A stretch of DNA of 13,445 nucleotides from UBA4802 sp964509195 (GTDB taxonomy: Bacteria > Spirochaetota > UBA4802 > UB4802): NCBI GenBank assembly GCA_964509195.1, contig CAZDWJ010000029.1, positions 1-13,445 on the forward strand. Reading direction: 5' to 3'. A program made the translations under genes and the position numbers. Shown piece after piece: positions 6,716-13,376 of the stretch. Position 1 is the stretch's first letter; each line of letters starts with the position of its first letter. The notes under the pieces were generated by a model. That model did no database searches, had not been told where the DNA came from, and saw only the letters and a list, made by a program, of their open reading frames with translations.

Positions 6716-7153
6716 ATGGGTAAGTACGAACACCTTATTGTGCGAAAGCCAATAAATGTAAATGAGCTGCCTGATCATGATTTTAGCCAGGTGATTCCGT
6801 ATCCTGTACTTATGGGCAAAGAGCTGGTGCCGGAGGCCAACGCATGGGCACTGTACTTATATATTAAGACAGTTACACAGGAAATGAAAGATATTGCGAT
6901 AAGGATGGACAGAGCAACACTGCATAAGCATGACTTTGATGAGATGTATTTAATGATTGGTGATGAAAAAGCAATCACCTTTGAAGTGATGTTAGGTGAT
7001 GAAACATATCAGGTGTCAACTCCAGCGGCAGTATATATCCCAAAAGGCACAGCGCATGCAATACGCCCCGTTGATGCAACGGTTGGCGCAACAGGGGGAT
7101 TGATACCAGTGTGTCTCAATGGTGAGTATATAACATTGCCTGTTGACAGGTGA
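6716..7153 (+). CDS. Cupin-domain protein
   Basis: A 145-residue single-domain cupin. The first cupin motif reads HKHDFDEMYLMIGDE (70-84), giving His70, His72 and Glu76; the second reads PKGTAHAIRP (109-118), giving His114. These are the usual 3-His/1-Glu metal ligands, so it should bind a divalent metal. Reaction and substrate cannot be deduced. There is no signal peptide. The start follows AGGGAGGG with 3 bases between, a strong site. The stop is 6 bases before the glycerate kinase start, and that gene's ribosome binding site (AGGTGA) overlaps this stop, so the two are translated together. Context suggests a role in hydroxy-acid or sugar-acid metabolism. Confidence 0.88.
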   Translation: MGKYEHLIVRKPINVNELPDHDFSQVIPYPVLMGKELVPEANAWALYLYIKTVTQEMKDIAIRMDRATLHKHDFDEMYLMIGDEKAITFEVMLGDETYQVSTPAAVYIPKGTAHAIRPVDATVGATGGLIPVCLNGEYITLPVDR

Positions 7154-7159
7154 TACAAC

Positions 7160-8476
7160 ATGAATCCGCGTGAAGACATCAAAGCCATTTATACAAAGGC
7201 TATTGAAGCAGTTGATCCCTATGGTGCGGTGCGTTCATCATTGATAAGGGAAGGAAATACTCTGCGTATAAAAGATGGCACTGTGTTTAACCTCTCAGCT
7301 ATAAAAAATATATATGTAGTTGGTGCGGGCAAAGCAACTGCACGCATGGCAAAAGCGGTTGAGGATATTCTGGGCGATAGTATTGTGCAGGGAGTCATTG
7401 CGGTAAAATATGGTTATCGTGAAAACTTGACCATAATTGTGCTCCGTGAAGCAGCGCATCCAGTGCCTGATGAAAATGGCTTACAAGCTTCACGAGAGAT
7501 AATTGATTTACTTGGGAAAGCAGGCGAACATGACCTGGTGATATCATGCATTTCCGGTGGCGGTTCGGCACTGTTGCCGTATCCGGTGGAACCAATTACT
7601 CTTGCAGAGAAACAGGATTTAACACAAAAGCTTTTGAAAAGCGGTGCGTCAATTAAAGAATTGAATGTGGTACGCAAACACGTGTCACGCACAAAGGGCG
7701 GCAACCTGGCACTGGCAGCATATCCTGCTACTGTTATAAATTTGATGATGTCGGATGTGGTAGGCGACGATATGGATATAATAGCATCAGGACCATTTGT
7801 ACTGGATACCAGTACCTATGCTGATGCTTTTTCAATATTGCAGAAATATAACCTGCTAAAGACAGTGGCTCCAGCTATTATCCGACATATAGAGAGGGGA
7901 ATAAAAGGTGAGATTCCTGAAACACCAAAAGACCAGCACATATTTGAGAAGGTGCATAACATTATTGTTGCTTCAAATATAATTGCATGCATGGCGGCCT
8001 GTGAAAAGGCAAGGGAGTTAGGGTACAATACCATAATATTGTCTTCAATGATAGAAGGTGATACTGCTGAGGTAGCACGCTTACACAGTGCCATAGCCCA
8101 TGAGATTATCAAAACTTCCAATCCTGTTAAAAAGCCAGCATGTATCATAAGTGGTGGGGAAACAACGGTAGTGGTTAAAGGCTCAGGGCTTGGTGGGCGG
8201 AATATGGAATTTGCAATGCAGATAGCCCCATTAATTGAAGGTTCATCGATAGTTGCTGCAAGTATAGGGACTGATGGCACTGATGGTCCAACAGATGCTG
8301 CAGGTGCTGTAGCTGATGGTACAACACTGAAGAAGGCAGAAGGTTTTGGATTAAACTTTGCTGAATATGCTGACAATAATGATTCATACCACTTTTTTGA
8401 AGAACTGGGTGATTTAATCAAAACTGGGCCTACAAATACAAATGTGATGGATATCAGGATTATTATTGTGCCATAA
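7160..8476 (+). CDS. Glycerate 2-kinase (GckA/TtuD, MOFRL family)
   Basis: A 438-residue kinase converting D-glycerate and ATP to 2-phosphoglycerate, feeding hydroxy-acid breakdown into glycolysis. The N-terminal domain shows VVGAGKA (53-59), EAAHPVPDENG (97-107), SCISGGGSALLP (129-140), NVVRKHVSRTKGG (169-181) and SDVVGDDMDIIASGP (198-212). The C-terminal MOFRL domain shows SGGETTV (331-337), GLGGRNMEFA (343-352), GTDGTDGPTDAAGA (370-383) and GPTNTNVMD (423-431). All conserved blocks and the length are normal. Family members are sometimes labelled hydroxypyruvate reductase; the kinase activity is the established one. It is the second gene of the cupin operon. No related dehydrogenase or transporter is nearby. 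Confidence 0.93.
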   Translation: MNPREDIKAIYTKAIEAVDPYGAVRSSLIREGNTLRIKDGTVFNLSAIKNIYVVGAGKATARMAKAVEDILGDSIVQGVIAVKYGYRENLTIIVLREAAHPVPDENGLQASREIIDLLGKAGEHDLVISCISGGGSALLPYPVEPITLAEKQDLTQKLLKSGASIKELNVVRKHVSRTKGGNLALAAYPATVINLMMSDVVGDDMDIIASGPFVLDTSTYADAFSILQKYNLLKTVAPAIIRHIERGIKGEIPETPKDQHIFEKVHNIIVASNIIACMAACEKARELGYNTIILSSMIEGDTAEVARLHSAIAHEIIKTSNPVKKPACIISGGETTVVVKGSGLGGRNMEFAMQIAPLIEGSSIVAASIGTDGTDGPTDAAGAVADGTTLKKAEGFGLNFAEYADNNDSYHFFEELGDLIKTGPTNTNVMDIRIIIVP

Positions 8477-8503
8477 AAAATTATTTTTTAATAAAAAAAA
8501 TAC

Positions 8504-8532
8504 TTGCTAAACAACAGGCTGAATAGTAAAAT
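8504..8532 (+). promoter_or_regulatory. Candidate promoter of the secreted helical protein
   Basis: TTGCTA (8504-8509), a 17-nt spacer and TAAAAT (8527-8532), preceded by an A/T-only stretch (8475-8500) that could act as an UP element. The implied leader is about 75 nt. Confidence 0.45.
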
Positions 8533-8614
8533 TATTTTCAATTATATAAGTAGTATATATGCAGGGATGCTAAAAAATAATACATGTTTAATCTCAAATT
8601 AAAGGAGTAATACA

Positions 8615-9340
8615 ATGAAAAAGAAAAGCTTACTTTTTGTTTTAGCAATTGCACTGGTACTTTCTCTTCAATTTAGCCCAATGGTAAAAGCACAGCAGGC
8701 CCAACCTGCCGAAAAGCAGCAGTTTACAGAAGCAACCAGACCTGAAGAAAATTATTTAGCACGGTTCCATGCGCTGGAAAGAGTTGAGTTCTTAAAGAAA
8801 TCAAATCTGGACAAAATATATATGTTAAAGGTGATAATAACCAATTATAAAGACCAGGGATGGGATAAAGATTATCAGACAATTTATGAAGGATATAAAA
8901 AAGGAATGGATTACTACTATAAAAGAGATATCATTTATGCACAGGTTGAGCTTGAGAAAAACCGTAAGGATATTTTTGAACTCTATAAAAAAATTGCTGA
9001 AGTGTATAAACAGAGAACACAGGTACTGCTCAATGAATGTGCAACAAAAATCCTTGATCTTGATCTGGATGAACGCAGCAGATCAAACCCTGATAGAAAT
9101 AAAGTATTATTCAGGAATATTGCACGGCTGCGTATAGCATACGGCCAGTTTGATGACGCACAGAATATGATGGATGACCATGTATATGATACAGCAGTAA
9201 AACATTTCAGAGTGGCAAAAACATACGCCATTTCAATACTGGAAGATATAGACCCTGAAAATTCAAAAGGCAAATATGATTTAGATAAAGCAGATAATCT
9301 CAATAGAATATTAAATCCACCGCAGCAGTCGGCTAAATAA
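8615..9340 (+). CDS. Secreted alpha-helical protein of unknown function
   Basis: A 241-residue exported protein. The start ATG follows AAAGGAG seven bases upstream. The N-terminus is a textbook signal peptide: MKKK, a hydrophobic stretch LLFVLAIALVLSLQF, and a cut after VKA (26). There is no lipobox Cys, so it is soluble in the periplasm or secreted. The mature part is almost wholly helical, rich in Lys, Asp, Tyr and Glu, with helix-turn-helix phrasing (YYYKRDIIYAQVELEKNR, 95-112; YDTAVKHFRVAKTYAIS, 190-206) reminiscent of TPR-like hairpins, though no clear TPR consensus can be counted. The tail is NPPQQSAK. It appears to be a single-gene unit, with its own candidate promoter and terminator. 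Confidence 0.82.
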   Translation: MKKKSLLFVLAIALVLSLQFSPMVKAQQAQPAEKQQFTEATRPEENYLARFHALERVEFLKKSNLDKIYMLKVIITNYKDQGWDKDYQTIYEGYKKGMDYYYKRDIIYAQVELEKNRKDIFELYKKIAEVYKQRTQVLLNECATKILDLDLDERSRSNPDRNKVLFRNIARLRIAYGQFDDAQNMMDDHVYDTAVKHFRVAKTYAISILEDIDPENSKGKYDLDKADNLNRILNPPQQSAK

Positions 9341-9370
9341 GGATTATATCACTTTTACAATAAAACTACA

Positions 9371-9401
9371 AAAAGGCTGTCTTTGAAAGGGCAGCCTTTT
9401 T
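9371..9401. terminator. Rho-independent terminator
   Basis: AAAAGGCTG (9371-9379) pairs perfectly with CAGCCTTTT (9392-9400), with a 12-nt loop that can pair further, followed by one more T. It lies 30 bp beyond the stop of the secreted helical protein. The A-run before and T-run after the G/C core allow it to work in both directions. Confidence 0.85.
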
Positions 9402-9414
9402 CATGGGTAATATC

Positions 9415-9432
9415 TTTTTTAAATTTAAAAAA
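9415..9432. repeat. 18-bp A/T palindrome
   Basis: TTTTTTAAATTTAAAAAA is a perfect palindrome just past the terminator. Low-complexity sequence makes this weak evidence of function; it may be bent DNA near the amidase promoter. Confidence 0.35.
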
Positions 9433-9467
9433 TGTAATTCAGGGGTCGGAGCATACACCAGATATTT

Positions 9468-9494
9468 CACACAGAGAACGCAAAGGTCGCGGAG
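9468..9494 (+). repeat. Fragment of a dispersed intergenic repeat (CACAGAGAACGCAAAG type)
   Basis: The stretch reads CACACAGAGAACGCAAAGG then TCGCGGAG. From memory, ACAGAGAACGCAAAG-like phrases are part of a repeat found between genes in many unrelated environmental bacteria. Only one short copy is present here. Its final GGAG (9491-9494) lies 3 bases before ATG 9498 and 12 before ATG 9507 of the amidase gene, so the repeat appears to supply that gene's ribosome binding site. Confidence 0.5.
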
Positions 9495-9497
9495 TAA

Positions 9498-10859
9498 ATG
9501 AGAGAAATGGGTTATACTGATTGTTTGAAGAAAGCAGCAATATATATAGGTTTAATTATTGTTACTATTTTTTCATTTCAAACTCCAACTATAAGATATG
9601 AATTTCCCCTGTACCGGGTTGTACTTGATCCAGGCCATGGCGGCAAGGCAATCATACCAAAAGATGAATATGGTGACAGGTTTGATGTCCTTTCAATGAA
9701 ATATCTGGATATATATCGGGAAGGGGCATCATATAAAGAGTATCATGAGCATATCTACACGTATGAAATAGCAAAACGCGTTGAGGCCTTATTACAGTTA
9801 CTATCGCCCAATGGTGATTTTGAAAAATTTTATTCCATATTACAGAAATATACTGACAAGCCTGTTAATAGAATATATGTACAGGCATTCATAAGCCGGG
9901 GACCATCGTTGAATTCACATCTCATTCATAAAGATCCCAATGCACCGTACAGGCTGTTTGATTTTATTGGAAAGGATGGTACGCTAAAAGAAGGCAGGAT
10001 AAGCTACATCAACAGCCTGCATCCTCACCTTGTGGTTTCAATCCATTTTGCATTAAATTCTTCGCCATACTTCAGGGGAATGAATGCTGTTATTGCAGCA
10101 CCATACAGCTTTTTATATCAGGGGCTACAGTATCTCAAAGGAGATATCTCTTCCAGGTCATTTTTCTATAACAACAAGTATTCAGACTGGTTTACCGAAG
10201 ATGAAAAGAAATCGGGATTTTTCTGGTTTTGCAATGATGTAGCGATGTATTTCACAGGCTACAGGATAAAAAATGATTATACACTTGATACTGATGGATT
10301 CAAGGGCTATCGGTACAATATGGTACAATGGATATATAACGATACACCAGGGTGGGCACATATTGCTAAACATCATCCAGCGTTCACACCATATGCCAGA
10401 GATTTTAAAGCATTTATTCCTGATAATGCTTTCTTTACACGTGAACAGTGTGTGTTTGAGCAGTATCGCCGTGATGGTGGGTATGAAGGCTATGGTGGCG
10501 ATAACCTCTATGCATCAAATGAGATCATACGGTTTGTACTTTACAATCTCTATTCAAAGGGGATACGGCATAGGGATCAGCGTCTTGCTCCGCCATACAT
10601 ATCAATATGGTCTGTGCCACTGCATATTAATGCTATCAATGCATTCATTGAGTTAGGGTATCTGGCACGGCCATACACACGCAATATTATTAATAATCAT
10701 CTTGATGATGTTGCGGAAGGTATTGCTGTGGGCATATACTCACTTTTTACCGGCATTGAAGTAAACAAAAAATATCCCTATGCACCATATGGAAAAAAGA
10801 TTGACCTTGATAAATATACAATTGATAAAAGTAAGGACTATTTTACAATAGTGCGATAG
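9498..10859 (+). CDS. N-acetylmuramoyl-L-alanine amidase (Amidase_3), expanded
   Basis: A zinc amidase that cuts the bond between muramic acid and the peptide stem of peptidoglycan, acting in the periplasm during wall remodelling or cell separation. Visible: VVLDPGHGG (41-49) with zinc ligand His47; EHIYTYEIAKRVEALL (84-99), which aligns with the usual E-K-D-V-x-L block and gives Glu84; VVSIHFALNSS (179-189) with His183; and FIELGYLARP (383-392) with the catalytic Glu385. An N-terminal hydrophobic segment (13-28) lacks a clear cleavage site and may anchor the protein. At 453 residues it is much longer than the roughly 180-residue catalytic domain; the extra lies between the ligands, above all 202 residues between His183 and Glu385. 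The start is uncertain: ATG 9498 (GGAG very close) or ATG 9507 (GGAG 12 bases away). Confidence 0.87.
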   Translation: MREMGYTDCLKKAAIYIGLIIVTIFSFQTPTIRYEFPLYRVVLDPGHGGKAIIPKDEYGDRFDVLSMKYLDIYREGASYKEYHEHIYTYEIAKRVEALLQLLSPNGDFEKFYSILQKYTDKPVNRIYVQAFISRGPSLNSHLIHKDPNAPYRLFDFIGKDGTLKEGRISYINSLHPHLVVSIHFALNSSPYFRGMNAVIAAPYSFLYQGLQYLKGDISSRSFFYNNKYSDWFTEDEKKSGFFWFCNDVAMYFTGYRIKNDYTLDTDGFKGYRYNMVQWIYNDTPGWAHIAKHHPAFTPYARDFKAFIPDNAFFTREQCVFEQYRRDGGYEGYGGDNLYASNEIIRFVLYNLYSKGIRHRDQRLAPPYISIWSVPLHINAINAFIELGYLARPYTRNIINNHLDDVAEGIAVGIYSLFTGIEVNKKYPYAPYGKKIDLDKYTIDKSKDYFTIVR

Positions 10860-10886
10860 CTCATTGTATTTGTAACACTGGTGTGT

Positions 10887-10900
10887 GTAAAATATTTTAC
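10887..10900. repeat. Perfect palindrome GTAAAATATTTTAC
   Basis: A 14-bp perfect palindrome 28 bases beyond the amidase stop and upstream of htrA. It differs by one central base from the core of the palindrome at 5164-5176. Candidate operator or weak hairpin. Confidence 0.5.
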
Positions 10901-10903
10901 GAT

Positions 10904-10955
10904 ATCATATTAAGCTTTTTATTATCATACTAAGTCTTTTAATGTCATTCTGAGC
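10904..10955 (+). repeat. Tandem array of about 20-bp degenerate units
   Basis: Unit 1 (10904-10923) and unit 2 (10924-10943) share most of their 20 positions, both reading ATCATAxTAAG followed by a T-rich part. A third, diverged unit begins GTCATTCTGAG at 10944 and merges into the palindromic repeat that follows, suggesting that the array grew from the edge of that repeat. Confidence 0.45.
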
Positions 10956-11030
10956 AAAACGAAGAATCTAAAAAATTAACAAGAAATTCTTAGGCCACTT
11001 TGTGAGCTCAGGATGGCGACAGTAGATTCT
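10943..11030. repeat. Degraded palindromic intergenic repeat (TGTCATTCTGAGC type)
   Basis: The left part TGTCATTCTGAGC (10943-10955) and GAAGAATCTA (10961-10970) are mirrored on the right by ATTCTTAGGCC, GCTCAGGATGGCGACA (11007-11022) and TAGATTCT (11023-11030). Left and right arms are imperfect inverted copies, with a 3-nt insertion (GCC) on the right. From memory, TGTCATTCTGAGCGAAGCGAAGAATCT is a very widespread bacterial intergenic repeat; this is a mutated copy. It lies directly before htrA and contains the misleading ATG at 11013. Confidence 0.6.
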
Positions 11031-11048
11031 ATTTATGGAGTAGATTGC

Positions 11049-12320
11049 GTGAAAAATATATATGCAATTATCATAGTTTTTATTTGCGTTTACGCCGGTT
11101 ATGCACAGGATACAGTCAGCGAAAAATTTATTACTGCTGCACAAAAAGCAAGCCAATCAGTGGTGAGTATTCAGGTATTTGTTGTTGAAAAAGGGCATTA
11201 TCAAAAGGTTGGGTATGCTTCGGGAACTATTCTTTCTGCAAAAGGATACGTGGTAACTAACTACCACGTTGTCTCAAAGGGCACAGTATACCAGATAAAC
11301 TTAGCTGATGGCACAGAATGTGAAATTGAATCATTCCCAGATGGCAATATATACAGAGTGGATGAAAAAACGGATATCGCGCTTTTGAAGATAAAGCATC
11401 CCGCAGGGCTATCACTACAGGCAATAGAATTTGAAGATGAAAAAGTGTATCCAGGACAATGGGTACTTGCAATTGGTAATCCATTTGGATTGCAGCAATC
11501 AGTAACAGGAGGTATTGTATCATCAGTAGGACGCAGTGATATAGGATTTGCCGATATTGAGGATTACATACAGACGGATGTACCCATCAATCCCGGAAAT
11601 TCCGGAGGTCCTCTTGTTTCGCTTAACGGTAAGCTTATTGGCATAAATACTGCAATACGAACGCAGACAGGCGGATATCAGGGCATAAGTTTTGCAATTC
11701 CGGCATTTATTATTAAACAGGTGGTTGGTGAGCTTCTTCAATATGGGAGGGTCCGCAGAGGCTGGCTTGGTTTTCTAGTCCAGGAAAAATTCTTAAAAGG
11801 TGGCACCCAGACTCAGGTTGAAGTTATATCTGTTATTGACGGCTCACCTGCTTCACGTGCTGGTATTGAAGTAGGAGATATAGTTCGCAGTGTTGATGGT
11901 ATTCAGGTTAAGAAAATATCCGACCTTGTAAAGACAATCCATTCAAAACAGGTTGGCTCTCCTGTTGAACTGGTTATTGCCCGTGATGGCCAGTTAATGA
12001 CATATAATTTTGTTTTGCAGGAGAAAAAAGATATAAGTAAAGAAAGCAAATACCGGCTCAATGCATTGCAATCGCGCTACGGGATAACGGTCGATAATTC
12101 CCGCAATGGTGTGGTTATCTTAGAAGTTTCTCAGTTTGGGCTGGCATACAATGTGCTAAAAAAGGGTGACATTCTCCATTCAATTAATGGCATACGTGTT
12201 GCATCTTTAGAAGATGTGGTTGCAATTTTGAAAAAAAATAAAGGCATTATAGAAAATTGTATTGTACTTAGGTCAGGGAAGGCTATACGATGTTACTTTG
12301 ATGTACAGGAAGCTGACTGA
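11049..12320 (+). CDS. HtrA/Deg-family serine protease with two PDZ domains
   Basis: A periplasmic trypsin-like protease/chaperone that degrades misfolded envelope proteins. I choose GTG 11049: GGAG lies 8 bases upstream, and the product (423 aa) begins with a compact signal peptide, MKNIYAIIIVFICVYAGYA, cut before QDTV. The longer reading from ATG 11013 adds 12 residues encoded by a dispersed repeat. In the 423-aa numbering the triad is His73 (TNYHVV), Asp109 (KTDIALLKI) and Ser185 (GNSGGPL); NPFGLQQSVTGGIVSS is also typical. PDZ1 spans about 238-325 (SVIDGSPASRAGIEVGDIV) and PDZ2 about 345-418, the latter diverged but with KKGDILHSINGIRV. The protease part is short, without the long LA loop of DegP, so it is closer to DegQ/DegS in design. 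The next gene starts 2 bases after its stop. Confidence 0.93.
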   Translation: MKNIYAIIIVFICVYAGYAQDTVSEKFITAAQKASQSVVSIQVFVVEKGHYQKVGYASGTILSAKGYVVTNYHVVSKGTVYQINLADGTECEIESFPDGNIYRVDEKTDIALLKIKHPAGLSLQAIEFEDEKVYPGQWVLAIGNPFGLQQSVTGGIVSSVGRSDIGFADIEDYIQTDVPINPGNSGGPLVSLNGKLIGINTAIRTQTGGYQGISFAIPAFIIKQVVGELLQYGRVRRGWLGFLVQEKFLKGGTQTQVEVISVIDGSPASRAGIEVGDIVRSVDGIQVKKISDLVKTIHSKQVGSPVELVIARDGQLMTYNFVLQEKKDISKESKYRLNALQSRYGITVDNSRNGVVILEVSQFGLAYNVLKKGDILHSINGIRVASLEDVVAILKKNKGIIENCIVLRSGKAIRCYFDVQEAD

Positions 12321-12322
12321 GT

Positions 12323-12757
12323 ATGAACAGGATGCTACACATACTTACAATTTTTTTATGTACGATAGTAACGGTTAATGTACTGGCTGGTGAAATAAAA
12401 GAAATCATTCTGGATGCAGCCTGGTATGCCACACTGCAAAATAGTGATGCAATAACGCGATTACAAATGCTGGAAGCACTGAAAGATACATTAGTCAAAA
12501 GTCAGGGCACAGTAGTAAAAGTAGAAGAATCCAGTATACTAAAGAAAAAATACAGAATTATTTTATATGTGAATCTTCCAAAATTAAAAATTATGTATTA
12601 TTGCTATACTGACAACGAAGATTATTTGGATCTGTTACAGCAAGGGGATGCTTTTGAATTCAGTGGCCAGTTTATTATCGCTACACCGCTTAATACAAAA
12701 GTGGATGCAATCATATGTGATATTATTCTTGAAGATGGTGCTGTTATAGTAAAATAG
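12323..12757 (+). CDS. Small exported protein, possible OB-fold-like domain
   Basis: A 144-residue protein I do not recognise. The N-terminus MNRMLHILTIFLCTIVTVNVLAG is a signal peptide, with a cut after Ala22 or Gly23; Cys13 lies inside the hydrophobic core and is not a lipobox. The mature part has a helix (32-62), then beta-rich sequence: KKYRIILYVN, KIMYYCYT, LLQQGDAFEFSGQFI, DAIICDIILEDGAVIV. The phrase L-x-x-GD-x-x-x-F-x-G-x-F and the final CxIILEDG strand recall small OB-fold periplasmic domains; that is inference. It starts 2 bases after the protease stop, so it belongs to the same operon and may be a partner or substrate of HtrA. Start choice is uncertain (ATG 12323 or 12332). Confidence 0.75.
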   Translation: MNRMLHILTIFLCTIVTVNVLAGEIKEIILDAAWYATLQNSDAITRLQMLEALKDTLVKSQGTVVKVEESSILKKKYRIILYVNLPKLKIMYYCYTDNEDYLDLLQQGDAFEFSGQFIIATPLNTKVDAIICDIILEDGAVIVK

Positions 12758-12758
12758 T

Positions 12759-13376
12759 TTATTCCCTATATACAGTAAAGATATAATCAAGGATTGTAAT
12801 TCTGTCAGTGTCATCCAGTCCCACAAAAGAAATATCGTAATGGGTGCTATTAATTCCTGTAACTTTGCCGGTTATATCTATCTCTTTTGTGCCTAAATTC
12901 AGATGTCCCTTAACAAAATGCTCCAGTGAAGTAGAAGTGTGAAGAACAGCCTCTCTATCGGTAAGTTCCAGGATAGTTCCTTTATGCCACTTTATATCTT
13001 CGGTAGAAAAGCTTTTTGTTGTATTGATAGAAAATGTGAAAAATGTAAAAGGAAGAGTGACTTTGGCTCTGAGGCACTGGCGTGAAGGGTTATAGGTAAT
13101 TGCATCTGTATGCTGTAATAGGAGTATAGTAAATGGCTGAGCAATTTTACCCAGAATAATTGTGGAAAAATCATAGGAGCCATCAGGATATGGCCATATA
13201 TAACATTCTACAGTTTCATTTTCTTTAATATGTGTATAGAAATCTTCAGGTGTTTTACATATAAGGAACAAATCATTATTCTCAATTAATGTTAACAGTG
13301 CATACCCATAACCTTTTTTATACACTCGTATAGGGGTATTTGTTTTTAAATCATTGGTTTTTGTGATTTTTTTCAT
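12759..13376 (-). CDS. PilZ-domain-like protein with degenerate c-di-GMP motif
   Basis: A 205-residue cytoplasmic protein. The C-terminal half looks like a PilZ domain: SRQCLRAKVTLPF (98-110) contains RxxxR (Arg99, Arg103); the second binding motif, D/N-x-S-x-x-G, would fall at ELTDRE (137-142), where D, S and G have all changed; and the end (YDISFVGLDDTDRITILDYIFTVYR) matches the usual PilZ close. The N-terminal half (10-90) is beta-rich and occupies the place of the YcgR-type N-domain. Family members bind cyclic di-GMP to control motility or surface behaviour; with only half of the signature, binding here is doubtful. One base separates its stop from that of the preceding convergent gene. 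Confidence 0.7.
   Translation of the reverse strand: MKKITKTNDLKTNTPIRVYKKGYGYALLTLIENNDLFLICKTPEDFYTHIKENETVECYIWPYPDGSYDFSTIILGKIAQPFTILLLQHTDAITYNPSRQCLRAKVTLPFTFFTFSINTTKSFSTEDIKWHKGTILELTDREAVLHTSTSLEHFVKGHLNLGTKEIDITGKVTGINSTHYDISFVGLDDTDRITILDYIFTVYRE

Noticed and set aside
7816..8421. 201-codon open frame antisense to the glycerate kinase
   Set aside because: It mirrors a well-conserved kinase gene, has a Pro/Ser/Ala-rich composition typical of antisense frames, and lacks a ribosome binding site.
8474..8503. A/T-only stretch after the glycerate kinase as a terminator
   Set aside because: Complementary A and T runs occur, but there is no G/C stem; it is equally well an UP element for the next promoter.
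8615..8700. Lipoprotein signal on the secreted helical protein
   Set aside because: No Cys is present near the cleavage region; VKA followed by QQ fits signal peptidase I.
11013..11048. ATG 11013 as the start of the HtrA protease
   Set aside because: It lies in a dispersed repeat and displaces the signal peptide inward; GTG 11049 has a properly spaced GGAG.
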